Positions 33,458 to 45,200 of a stretch of 64,000 nucleotides of DNA are shown here, one piece after another; the first letter of the stretch is position 1, and every line of letters begins with the position of its first letter. The notes beneath the pieces are model-generated. The model saw only the letters and a list, made by a program, of their open reading frames with translations, ran no database searches and was not told the origin of the DNA. Position numbers and translations under genes: made by a program. This stretch comes from Romanomermis culicivorax (Eukaryota; Nematoda; Enoplea; Mermithida; Mermithidae), in contig CAWUHX010000153.1 of the NCBI GenBank assembly GCA_963922205.1, forward strand, positions 248,001 to 312,000, in the 5' to 3' direction.

Positions 33458-33626
33458 TGAATTTCGATTGCTTCTTAATTCATTTATTTTTGCTGTGGTG
33501 AATATCATTCACATTTTCTGATGGCAAACGAGCCGTTGTTTTAACGTACTATTTTGTAAGCAGCATGGCAGTTTGACTTCTTTATTGGGGAAAAAATTAT
33601 TTCGGGACATTTTCTGACAAAAGCCC

Positions 33627-34117
33627 AATAAAGTCCCAACTCGATAGTTGCTTGAAAATCCTACAGACCGATTATGAAGTTATATTTGATTTCAACAATA
33701 TACGAAAAATATTATAAAACACTGTGAAAATTATAACCCTTAATTCTTGTAAGTAGTGTCTGTACATACGTCTAAATTCGATGTATATTTTCTATAATTT
33801 TTGCGTCTCCATGATTACTGATGTTAACATTTTTTTCAGAAAATGTTTCTATTTTGTTACTGATTTTATGCTCACGCGAGGTTTGCATTTTGAATTATTT
33901 ATTTTTTGTGCTCGAAACTGTTGTATTATTTGATTACTCTTCGCTGTTCTGTACTTCGGTGTTCAAAATATAATATTTGTCTGTTTTCGTGAAATTTCGA
34001 ATTCTACCTAAATCCTTATGGAGCTTTCCAGTCATTCTCATTTTGCAAAAATAGCGCGATTCGCTCAATTTTTTGTTGTAATAGGAATAATGTCGAGTAG
34101 AATAGCGTGTTAATAAA
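33627..34117 (+). terminator. candidate poly(A) signals of the USP22 homologue
   Basis: AATAAA occurs at 33627-33632 (170 bp after the stop) and again at 34112-34117. The second is just before the MKRN2OS acceptor. I recognise no gene or repeat between the USP22 stop and the second signal, so this is taken as 3'UTR and spacer. Confidence 0.45.
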
Positions 34118-34215
34118 ATCGTATGTAATCATAATTTCAGTGTTTTCATTCTTAAACGTATCTTTTCAAATATATTGTACTTTGTATAGTTTTTGTGTAA
34201 TGTTTGTCGTCATAA

Positions 34216-34233
34216 TGACTTTTTAGGTTCTTC
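34216..34233 (+). promoter_or_regulatory. splice acceptor 7 nt before MKRN2OS ATG (candidate trans-splice site)
   Basis: The sequence gactttttag has its AG at 34225-34226, with a 7-nt leader to the start codon. It lies about 110 bp after an AATAAA at 34112, the spacing expected inside an SL-type operon. Confidence 0.55.
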
Positions 34234-37200
34234 ATGACTGCAGTCCCAGAAGTCGATGAAACCCTATATTGCGTGAATCACCGTTGCGGACGATCGATTG
34301 TACTGAAAGCATTCCCTCAAAAGTGTCTTCATTGCGGATTAGTATTGGAGCTCGACGATACATTACGTATTGAATCGCCATTCAATTTGTCCAGCGATAT
34401 AAGACATTGTTCGATTCTATTGAAAAGGAGCATTGGAAATTTTGACAGGTCAGCGCTTGAAACACCTGAAAACATCACTTGATCACTGATCATTTGCAAG
34501 GTTTTAAAAATCTCCTATCTAACGTATTTTATTAAAACACCCATTTTTCTTACTATGTACCGTATCTCATTCAGTAGTTCAAAATTTTTATGCTCGATAA
34601 GATACGCGGGGGGATCTTGTAACCTGCGGGTCACTGATTTTTAGTGACTGATATCAATTACTTAAGACATAATACCTGGGTGCCGAGCCCAGGAGTTCGA
34701 GCAAGCTTTTGAAAGTTAAAAAATAATTATGCTTCGAGGTGACATATGGCACGTGCATTTTACACACTGATCACAACGGTGATATTTATTCGGCTCTAAA
34801 TAGACGTTTCCACGTGGCTACAGTAATCTCAAATGCAAATGTTTAAATTTTCCCCCTATTGTCAGGGATTTCACTTTTGAACGTCGTATGTGCTCTAGGT
34901 TCAACCAGGTTCAATATTTTTACCACAATTTCGTAGCCTGGAGTTTTCCTGTCATAATCCTGGTTTTTGACTTGTCTATCAAAACTATTGAACCTTGCAC
35001 AGAGGAACGAAATTGTTCGATTCAGCTTTCAGACACACTTGAAAGTCACGTTTATAGTTCAGAATTTCACTTCCTGCTTGAAGCAATAGTCATTTTTGAA
35101 AAATAAATTAATATTTTTCGGCGTTCTAGGCGGAAAAGATGGAATTTTTTTCTCCTTAATGACTCCCAATCTAAAATTATGATAAATAGATGACCCCATC
35201 CATAAAAAAAAGTCACTTAACACCCTTCCCTGACTTCGGAACTCCGTTATATGTATGAGCTGTGCTAGTCGGTGGAAGATGTGACCCTCAAATGTGTTAT
35301 GAAGTTTCATTGATGCGTTTGCATTGGTTGCCGAGCAGGGTATCTCGAAAGAAACGTCGAAAAACTCACATGAAATGTGTAAAAAATCAATCAAGATGTT
35401 AATGTAACAAATCGTCGCGTTTGTTGCGCTTCCTCTCTATACTATAACATGTAAGAAAACGGGTACGATTAGGGGTACCGTGTTTCATCATGAAAGATAC
35501 CATATGAAGTAAAGTTCGACAACATGTATCATTTTGGTATGAACTCCCATTGCAGCAATGAGCATTGAACATCTCGTCGTTTTTCTTTTCGTTTTTGATT
35601 AAATCAATAATAAACTATTCTAGGATTTACCACTTACCTGCAGAGCACCCCATTGGGGGTATGGGGGATATTACCCCGGTCTTATATTTGGAAATTCATT
35701 TACTACCCCCATGAAAACGGCTCACTATAGCAAAAAATTTTGGCAGACCTCATCCTCTCCCCAGTAGGTTATAGTTATTCGAGAAAAATTGCACAATGTG
35801 TGCTTGAGAGGAATTACTCAGCGGTCTTTTTGACACATTTACTGAGCAAATGATAATGGGAAAGTATGTAACTTCTGTGCCATATAGCGATTTTTAGGAA
35901 AGGATATCTGCACATTTATATATACTACTTGTAGGAAATCATTATATATGTAATTGGGAGATCAATTAATGACTTATGTATATGTGATTTATCAAAAAAT
36001 CGCCCATTGGGAAGAAAAACATCATGTTCTTAAAATTTTTCCTCTTCATTCTCTCCTTTCCTTTTTCCCGCTTCTGCGTTGGGTCTTCTGTGCGCATATG
36101 GTTACCCAAGCTGTGGCATACTTTCCTGCTATGAGTTAGGCATGCGAGGTCCGTTGATGTGGATCAGGAGTGGTACCTGGTTTCAAACTCATAGGCTAAT
36201 GGGATTGATGTTTCATAATCTAATGGGATTGATAATACTAAAGCCACATTCAGCATCAGCACTTTCAAATATAAGCACAGTTTCAACCCTTATCAGTGAT
36301 GGAATAAGCTCATACTCCTGAAGATGCTGGTTCAAATAATGTTTCCAAAAGTATGTTGTGCCCGATTCTTGAAATGTGCAGGAATCAGTTGAGACACTAA
36401 TCTTCTAAGTGTGACTATTCTCTGCGTATAATCAGTACATTCAAGTTGCATGATTGTGAGCTGGAAAAAGGGGGTTGAAATAGTAAATGGTGTGTAACCG
36501 CAAAAAGCGTAAAGTAGGGGCATTAATCATTTCTGTAAGTTGTAAGTGAGACTTGTTATGCGGTGAGAGTACTACACGATCCCCCTCCGCAAAAAAGTTG
36601 GGAGCAAAAGAAAAAAGGTCACAGCGTATTTCAAGTACTACCCTCACAATTTACGATTTTACCCCTACCTAAATTTTCGACCTTGGGGACCTCTGCTTAT
36701 CAGTATATAAATTTTTCACTACTTCGCCAAGCTGATTCGAGATTTTGATGTTCTGCACCTCCTCTTCTATAAATCACTTGATTTAAAATGATGGACGCAT
36801 CGGAAACCAAAAAATTAGGTTCAATTTGATACGCAACTTTCACTTTGTCAAAACTTTAGACTATAGAAAAATCCAAAATTTCTCTTTGAGAAAGAGAAAG
36901 GTCATACCTGTAAGAGGTCCGATCAGTTGGGTAGACGATAAAAGCCCTTTTTGTGGAGGAACAGGCCAACTTTATGAAGTTTTGGACCAAAGGGTCAGCA
37001 AAGGCTCAAAAGAAGCGTTTTTGACAAAAAATGGACAAAATACGTCCCGGATTGATTAATTTTTGCTTTTAAAGTGATACTGAGCATTATTTCGGCGCGA
37101 AGCGCTAAAAAATTTATTTTTTTGACCGATTTTTGCTAAAGAAATACATTTTCTAACAAAAAATATGTACTTTTTGTCGATTTCCGCCGGCTGGGAGAGG

Positions 37201-40200
37201 TAGCTGTCGACAGCTGTAAGTTAGGGGGGATAGTTGTCGACAACTGTTTATACGATTGAAAATTTTCAGGAGGCCCTTACCCCAATCCTCCTCATCTACA
37301 GATATGGGAAAGCCTAAAATGACTGAAAAATATCGTTCTTATTCACTATCGATTTGGACAGAACTGCGTCGATACATAAATGCTACTCGATAAATTTTAA
37401 TCACTTAACCAGGTTATTGAAAGAAATTTTCAGCTGTTCTGTTTGTTGACGAAAAAATCTTTCATTGACTTCAGTAAAGCTCACTAGTTTTTTACCATAT
37501 TGGACTTATTTCATTTGATCGCTGCGTCGATCATTTCAAAATGAATAGAGTAAAAGTAGTCTACCATATCTTTGCCTATTGCCAAAATTAAATGTACTCT
37601 AAATTTACTGATAATGTGTATTTATGTTTTACCACAGTACGTATCATGCAAACCCCTGCAGTAATCATTAGGGTGTTTTTATTTCAATAAAAATCCGATG
37701 AACTTAGAGAATTCGTTGGACTTCATAATAAAAAAAATTATGTTTGTTCCGACAGGAAGTGAGCCTCTGCCCTGCATATGATTTCTGGAACAATTTCAGC
37801 GCTCATTCAAACAAATTTGAACTTATGTGTAAACTATACCTCATCCAATTTCATTCTACGAGCAAATCTAATCTAATGACTACGACAGAAAAAATTCTTG
37901 GCTTGGAAAATAACCCAAAGATTAGAGAATTAGAATTCTTTATGTACGTAACTGCGAAAACGCATTTTGGGCGGAAGGAATATCGCCGTTGTGATCGTGG
38001 AACGTGAAACTACGTTGTATCGTCTGCAGATATGATTTTTTAAAACTATCAATATGCAGAATTTTGCAGATATCGTGTATTAAGTCGTAGCTTTACGCTT
38101 GCATGTTATTTTATTTTATCTTTATTTTGGTAGATTCAAATTTATGTGGGGATAAGTCCTAAAAATGCCGTGTAGCAGGTATGTATTTCTTAAATTTCCA
38201 TCTGCAAGTTTTGTGCAGTAATTTACTATTTTTCCTCAAAAAATTTTTCTCCAAATGGGGACCAATGTAAAATACTCTTCCCTCGTTTTTCCCTCGCGAA
38301 ATTCCCACGGACGCTCTATTTATGCGTTTTTGTGCACGTTGAAAAATTTCAATATCTCTAGAATCACTATACTCCATTCATTTTGAAATGGTAAAAATGG
38401 TACGGCGGTCGTAGTTTCGGCAAACGCAACCCTGCTAGAGATCAAGAAATCAATTTAGATAATATTCAAATGAATTAAAAGACTGATAATCAAAAACCCT
38501 GTATCATTGTTGGAAAAATTAATTGAATAGAGTCAATGGGTCTTCGATAATTTTGAATCAAAGCTGGACTGCGACCTCGTTGCATCGATCATTTCTAAAT
38601 GAATAGAGTATATTCATTAAAAATGGGATAAATAATTGAAAATTTTTGATTTGCATAACTAGAACTAATGAAATAATCAAGGTTAAATAAACTTATAAAA
38701 CATCTGATCAACTGCATTGCTGAGATGCTCAAATCAATATTGTCATTCCGGCGCGGATCGCCGGAAAATTTTTTCATATAGAAGCTTGCGATATTTTTTT
38801 ATACTCTTGATTTGGAATTTCAGCTGAAAAATAGTGACATTAAATAAATGAGTACAAAATGAAGAAAACATTAACGGTTATAGTAACGAAAAATTTTGAG
38901 ATTCCGACTTTCTAAAACGAACTAAAATCCAATTTTTTTGACCTGAAACCCCAAAGTTTTAATTTTTACTCTACTAATAGTCGTGATAAAATGGCCAAAC
39001 TGTAAAGCCGTATTTTACTTGTAAATTATATACCGTACTTATAAATACGAAGCAGTAATAACACTACTATCCTAAAATTATGGTTGGCCACAGAGTGCCC
39101 CATGGGGAGGGGTATGAGGGGGGTATTACCCCTACCTAAAGTCCTTAAAAACGAGCACTGGCTGCCTAATTTAGAGACAAAATGACGTGTTTAGTGGACA
39201 TTTAGCTAACACTACCCCCGCAAATTTTTAATTTTACCCCTACCTGAAAAATCTGACCTTGGGGACCTCTGGTTGGCCACACTTATATGTCTATGACTGT
39301 TTTGGTCTATTGCTTATTTTTCGACGCAAATCGTCCAACAGTAAATCTCTGGCCCGAAACTCAACCTGAGAAAAATCTGCCGTCATTATTCACATGCTTG
39401 GACAGTTGGTTCAACTGGATTTAACTCGATACCAGATAAGGTAACCTCACTACCAGACGACCTAGTTCCCAGCACCAGATCAATTTGATTGAGCAACTGG
39501 CTAACAGTACACAAGAATGATCATTATGTTCAATGGTTTGATGCTGACTTTTTTCTACTACACGTCCTAACAAGTGTACAGACTCTGAAATAAGCTCGAA
39601 AACCAATTTTAATTGCGTTGAGTCTATTTTCTACGAGATAGATGTATTATGTAATATCTGGTTTCCGGCCCTGTTAACTTGGCAACCACAAAACCGATTT
39701 GGGAACCAACCAACCGACTTTCCTTACTATCTGCTACCAAATGAGCCGATAGACTTTGTCCTGGTATGTCTAGTACCATGCTTACGTGTGGTAAGCATTT
39801 TTTGAATTTTTCATTTATTTCATTTTCTAATAATCCCAAGTTCGACAGTTATTCCGTTAAGTTTCTTCAAAAAAGTTGGTTACAATTTCTTTCATATTCG
39901 CGGTCTAAAAGTCATAGAATGTCGCTCTGAAATTTCATTCATTAATGTACCTATATTGTTTATCCAGTTTTTGGAGAAGCTCGGACCTCCATATCGGCAT
40001 TAGCGATTCCAAAGGAGATATTTTTTCCTACAGCAAGTTCGGTCTGATCAGTGACTATCAAGTCGACTGGAAATCGTGTATATTGATTTTCAAATCATCC
40101 GATTTCGGTATTCGAAACGTTGATTGGGACCATATTTTGGAATTTTTAGTCGATTCGCCATTGATTTGGTCTGCTGAGAGGTAGAAATATCTTGTTCCTA

Positions 40201-40539
40201 GAAGTATGGGTTTGCTGATACTTGGAAATGAAAAATTCATTTTTCAAATTATATCTTAAATATATATGATCTTTAACATGTGTTTTGATTTTTTTCATAC
40301 AATATTTGTTGTTCAGATATAACGAGTCTAGCTATAATTGCTTGGATTTCGTCTTAACTTTCGTTAGAATACTTGCCAACTCGAGTTTCTGCAAATTCAA
40401 CGAGAAAGTGGAGACACTGAAGTGTTTGGTCGACAAGGTGCAATTCGTCGAACAGTTCGTCAAAAAGAAAATAGTACGAGCTCGAAAATTCATTTTGTTG
40501 CAAGATTTGTTGGGAAAATACGCCTCAATATCCGTATAA
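34234..40539 (+). CDS. MKRN2OS: MKRN2 opposite-strand protein (MKRN2OS) homologue
   Basis: Three exons, 34234-34448, 39968-40180 and 40317-40539, give 651 nt and 216 aa, close to the roughly 220 aa of vertebrate MKRN2OS. The first exon carries two Cys pairs (C13/C18 and C31/C34), which could form a zinc-ribbon-like knuckle, followed by a CSILLK strand. Exon 2 has the family signature SSDLHIGISDSKGDIFSYS. Exon 3 has the SYNCLDFVLTFV helix, equivalent to the HNCYSYALTFI segment of the human protein. The molecular function of this family is not established. In vertebrates the gene is named for lying opposite MKRN2; no makorin is seen here, so the name is only a family label. Intron 1 is 5.5 kb and rich in transposons. 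The stop codon is one nucleotide before the YAE1 start codon, and an acceptor AG lies 7 nt before this start codon, so the gene looks like an internal member of a polycistronic unit. Confidence 0.88.
35100..35263. mobile_element. CATACATGTA-family fragment in MKRN2OS intron 1
   Basis: It shares the end ACTCCGTTATATGTATG and the TTTTTCGGCG..TTC block with other copies; the other end is missing. Confidence 0.45.
35641..36695. mobile_element. long or interrupted CAGAG-family element in MKRN2OS intron 1
   Basis: The left end CAGAGCACCCCATTGGGGG and the right end CCTTGGGGACCTCTG are present. Flanks CTTACCTG and CTTATCAG match at 6 of 8. About 850 bp of extra sequence (35780-36590) splits it. Confidence 0.6.
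36904..37307. mobile_element. CATACCTGTA-like element with GTCGACA palindromes
   Basis: It starts CATACCTGTAAGAGGTCCGATCAGTTGGG and ends ATCTACAGATATG. The interior differs from the main family and carries AGCTGTCGACAGCT and AGTTGTCGACAACT. The TSD is weak. Confidence 0.5.
37308..39082. other. MKRN2OS intron 1, no recognisable feature apart from a palindrome
   Basis: AT-rich intron sequence. A CCGGCGCGGATCGCCGG palindrome near 38749 with AAAATTTT after it is a repeat remnant. Confidence 0.6.
39091..39271. mobile_element. CAGAG-family MITE, exact TSD
   Basis: It is 181 bp with ends CAGAGTGCCCC and GGGGACCTCTG. An exact 8-bp TSD (GTTGGCCA) lies at 39083-39090 and 39272-39279. Confidence 0.92.
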
Positions 40540-40540
40540 A

Positions 40541-42064
40541 ATGGCCGAATTCTTCGAGGACGATCAATTAGACGATAAATCGATCGATTATCAAAATTTT
40601 AAATCGGTACAATTCACAATTTTCAAGCATAATTTTCGAGAAGCGGCCACACTAGCTGATAATGAAGCCAAAAATAACGGGTTCAAGCAAGGTTTCAATG
40701 CGGCGAAGTTATTGGCCCGAAACCTGGGGCGTTTGAAGGGCATTCTATTAGCTATTGAGAGATCAAAAGGTGAATTCCATTTCCCATTATAATGATTCAA
40801 CGTTGAATTATTTGTCGTTCTGAATCTAGATTTGAATCCATTTAACCGCTAATGAAAATGATTAATTATATTTTCTTGTATCTATCAGTTTAGTCAGCTG
40901 TTGGCTAATGTCTTCTAGGTTCGAATGACAGATAGAGGAATAGTACTATTCCCCGCGCGCGCAATAAAATTTCGTATGACAGATGGAAGCATGAAGTTAC
41001 TTATTCCGTGCTAGATCCTGGCATACATTCCTGCAATGAATTTTTCCATGACGGAGAGAAGAATAACCTATTTTAGAAACGAAAACGGACGATTCCATTT
41101 TTTCTATTAGCAATTGAGAAAAACGAAAACTTCTGAAAAAATTCTACGAATGAGAAAGTGTTTTTTATACATAGAAAATTTATTCAATGCGAAATTATAT
41201 CAATGATATAGTTGTGATATGATGACAGGATAAATCAAATATTATGAGTCATTGTTCTAATCAACAATTCCAAATTCTGGGTGACCATACTACAGCACCT
41301 TTTAGCTCACTCACTAACGCTCAATATTTGTATTACCATTCTTCAAAAGATAAAAGACCGAGTTAAAACGACGTCCGGTTTCTGTAAAGTAACATAAACC
41401 ATGTAGAAGAACCAACTGACTGATTTTTTCTCGATTCATGTAAAAATCGTATATGTCGAACGAGAACAACGAGCGCCGCTCTAAAAAAGAAAAAATCCTC
41501 AATCAGACTTTGACTTGAAGATAAGGTCAATCGGGAATAGCTGTCACGAAAATAAAATATATCTCGAAGATTGCCGTCTCGGGGACAAGGCTCATTCTAG
41601 ACATTTATATCGCTTCCATATAGCTATTTTCTCCTGGCGAGCATAACTTGGTTCATTTGTTATAATTTCTGCTCCATTTCGTTTCAGATGTGATCGAATC
41701 TACAAAAGCTGAAGCGAAGAAATTAAAAGCTGCCAGTGAAGAATTGTTGAATAGATTATCGGATTTTGAGTTCAGTTTTCCGGGGAAAAATTTCTCGTCG
41801 GAATTTACCGTGCAATTTGTGAAAACATTTTTACCAGATTTTGATGCACAGGATATTAGCTGTTTGGGATTAGGTGACTTCAGCGTTCTGCACAATAACG
41901 CCGAGTATGACCCGATTTCTCGAATGGATCAAAAGAACGAATATCCATACGTCAATTTGGAATGGGGTGTAAAAAACATTCAGCGTGATTGTGAAAATCT
42001 ATTCGACAATTCTTGTCAGATTTTACACGGATTCGGAGTCTGCGATGAATTTTTATATGGATGA
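40541..42064 (+). CDS. YAE1: Yae1-domain protein (YAE1 homologue)
   Basis: Two exons, 40541-40769 and 41688-42064, give 606 nt and 201 aa (human YAE1 is 226). Residues 47-67 form the deca-GX3 motif of the Yae1/Lto1 family: GFKQGFNAAKLLARNLGRLKG, with glycines at 47, 51, 63 and 67. In yeast and human, Yae1 with Lto1 is an adaptor that hands apo-ABCE1 (Rli1) to the cytosolic iron-sulfur assembly machinery. That role is inferred here from the motif. The C-terminal half is lysine-rich at first and then poorly conserved; I recognise no other domain. The start ATG is one nucleotide after the MKRN2OS stop, in the same exon, with no room for a promoter. Translation would need reinitiation or a trans-splice acceptor inside MKRN2OS exon 3 (a fair candidate AG lies near 40504). 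Intron 1 is 918 bp. Confidence 0.85.
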
Positions 42065-42204
42065 TTGTTGATTTAATGTTGTTAGTCTAATTATTAATTA
42101 TGTAGGAGGGCATAAAATATTTTCGCATACTTCAACCATCGACCATTGTTGGTGATGAAACATTTATATATTATTCTGGCGTTTTTTCATTCGTTGTTAT
42201 ATTA

Positions 42205-42223
42205 TATTTCTTTATAGGCGGAC
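42205..42223 (+). promoter_or_regulatory. splice acceptor 6 nt before ABHD11 ATG (candidate trans-splice site)
   Basis: The sequence atttctttatag has its AG at 42216-42217, leaving a 6-nt leader, and lies about 150 bp after the YAE1 stop. Confidence 0.55.
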
Positions 42224-45200
42224 ATGCGTATCTTACGCCGGTTGCAAGCAATTTGGCTTTCGAAGTATCGATATTCTACGGAAAAGTATGTAACCATGGC
42301 CATTCTACGCGAAGAAAATCCCAATTAGACTTCCTATAGATAGACTGCGTGGCATTGTTTACAGTTGAAAATCTATCCCATACAAATTTTGGTGATCGTT
42401 CCTGCTGGATGTAACGTAGTGAAAAATGTCACGTTTACAACAGAAAACAAAAGATTAATTTGGCTCAAGCGGAAGGCACGCTTCAATATTAGTCATTTAA
42501 ATTTTAGGATATTTTTTGTTACAATTTATTCTGAATTCTTATTTCAGTACGCATACTGTTGTGGACTTGAATTACGTGTCGACATCAGATGAGACTTCAG
42601 ACGAAAGAAAATGTCCGCTATTAATCCTTCACGGGTTGTTTGGTCATACTGGAAACTGGTCATCAATGTCGAAAGCTTTACATCGGCAATTGAAAAGAAA
42701 AGTATGCTTAGATAAGTGACATCGCAAGCTTGGATATAAAATATGCTAATTTCATGAAATTTAACAATATTAACCGTCGCTTTCCCGGCTTTCATCTCCA
42801 GAATAGATGAAGAAATCGCTGACAAAGTCTCTCACAAGTCTTTATGTCATTAGTATGACTTATCCTTATTTAAATACTGAAAAAATTACCGAAGCACTTC
42901 TGGCAAATAAACTTCACCATATAGTGTGCGCGCTTTCTAGATTTCTATAATCATGGGTTGAAATTCGAGTTGAACATGAAAGAGCGTTCTGATCCGGTTG
43001 TCGTCATGTTCGATTTTGAATTTTTATTTTTAGGTTGTCGCGGCAGATTTGAGAAACCACGGATGCAGCCCGCATACTGATCAAATGGATTATGATTTCA
43101 TGGCGATGGACGTTGCGCGCTTGATAGAGAAAATATCGCCGAAAACGGGCTCCTGCATTTTGTTGGGCCATAGCTTAGGCGGTAAAGTTGCTGGCCATCT
43201 TGCTTTATCTAGAGTAAGAGAGGAAGTGAAAATTTTACCAAAGTCCCTCGACAACCTTGTGATTTTTGAACGTAAATTTAAAACTTCTCATTAATTCTTG
43301 ATGGAGGAGTTGTACGAAAACATGTTATAGTGTTTTGTTACTTTAAGGGCGATTTAATCGAAAAACTAATCGTTGAAGATATCGTTCCTCGATCAACTAG
43401 TCCGGTCGAGCAGACTGACATGGCTCCTATATTGAATGCTATGAAACTTGTTCGGCTACCAAACGTGTCCTTATCAGAGTCTAGGCGTCTCGTTGATACT
43501 GATCTTCAACAGCATGGTATAGAAGTAAGATAGTGCGTTTATGCTATGACAGTACAGTACACATATTCAGTTGCAGGAAAATTTAGTTCTTTCTAAAAAT
43601 TCATATTGTTATTATATTTGAGTTTTACAATAGCAAAACAATAAAATTTGTAAATTGTACATTACATCATGAACGAGGTTCTAGGACCATTTGCCTCCAG
43701 TAATTTGCCCCCAGCAATTCGTTCCCCACAATTCGCCCCTGATAATTCGCCCCCACTGCAGTTCGCCTCCGGACAATTTGCCCCCAACACAATTCGCCCC
43801 TGAGTAATCGCCCCCAGTAATTCGCCCCCGGTACTATACTTACCGGTTTTAGGTTTAAAAGCAATTCCATGATATGTTATGTAATATATCTCCAGACATT
43901 TCCCCTATTAGGTAACCATATTTTATGTGAAACATAAAGGAGATGAAAAGATGATTTTTCACTTCGCCCTGTCACCTCTGTTTTCCTTTTTACTCTTTTT
44001 TCACATTGTCTTTTTTCTTTTCTTTTCTAGTTGCATACATATTTTCATTTTTCAACCTCATTTCTTGTAACTTTTTATCGGGATCTACGAAGAGCAATTA
44101 AGATTATGACAAAGTATCACAATTATTCTACGTGTGACTTGTGTTCTTCACTATCTTTTTTGTGACAACTTTGCGGTGTACCAAAAACAAAAAAGAATAA
44201 AAATAGAAAAACCAGAAGAAAAATATAAAGGAAAAAATAAGAAAAGGAGAATCAATAAAAAGTAATAAAAAAAAGAATATGAAACTATACAAGAAAAATG
44301 AAAGACAAAAAATAGGAATACAAGAAAGAAAATTAAACGAAAAAAGGAACAAAAAACATAGAAAAACAAATCCAGATCGGAGAACATAAATGTCGTAATT
44401 CGGCTTATGATATCCGTGTTACACGTTAAAATTCTGCCTAAATTTTCTCGGGTATTCACGCCATCAGACTGAAATTTGGCGTGGTTTCTGGGGATTAGGA
44501 CACCATCATTACAAACTCGAAAAAATATGAATTTGTAAATTGCTAGTGTTGAAGTCGAAATTGATCATTTTCAGTCATTTAAACTTCAGCTGCAAGCCTT
44601 CGTTTTAAACTCGAAGCCATACATTTTGTTTCAAGTGGAAAAAACAACTGGTTACTTCATTTCCAGGAAACTACAGCTCATACGCCTGTATTGCTGACCG
44701 TACGAGTAAAAAAGGCTTATAATGACTTAGCACTAACCGCACCAGTAAAAAAAACTTATATTCAAAAATTATTTGTGGAGCTTTATTTCGAACATTGCTG
44801 TACAGATCTTTTTCTTCTTGTACATAATACTTGCACTCTGCATGCAGAATTCATAAATAAACATGCTATTTCGCTATTCCGGCTGGGAAAAATCTCTAGG
44901 TTTTGTGCATGGATGTGTAAAAATGCTATTACATAACTGCTAACAACCTAGTGGAGTAATTTTTAATTCTGAATTTTTTAAATTGAAAAACAGTGAATTG
45001 AAGGCCAGTTACTGGGGGCGAATTGTGGGGGGGGCAAATTGCTCAGGAACGAATTGTGTTGGGGGCGAATTGTCCGGGGGCGAACTGCAGTGGGGGCGAA
45101 TTACCAGGGGCGAATTGTCCGTATCCCCATGAACGAACCTACCACTCATCCTGAGCATAGTGGTGAGAGCGCGAGGATTCTTGGGCTGTGTCAAAAAACA

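Noticed and set aside
37744..38007. 87-codon open frame in MKRN2OS intron 1
   Set aside because: No recognisable domain, no matching splice sites in phase with neighbours, and length within chance.
44128..44459. Phe/Leu-rich frames resembling membrane segments
   Set aside because: Low-complexity purine-rich strand inside the foldback element; no homology or splice context.
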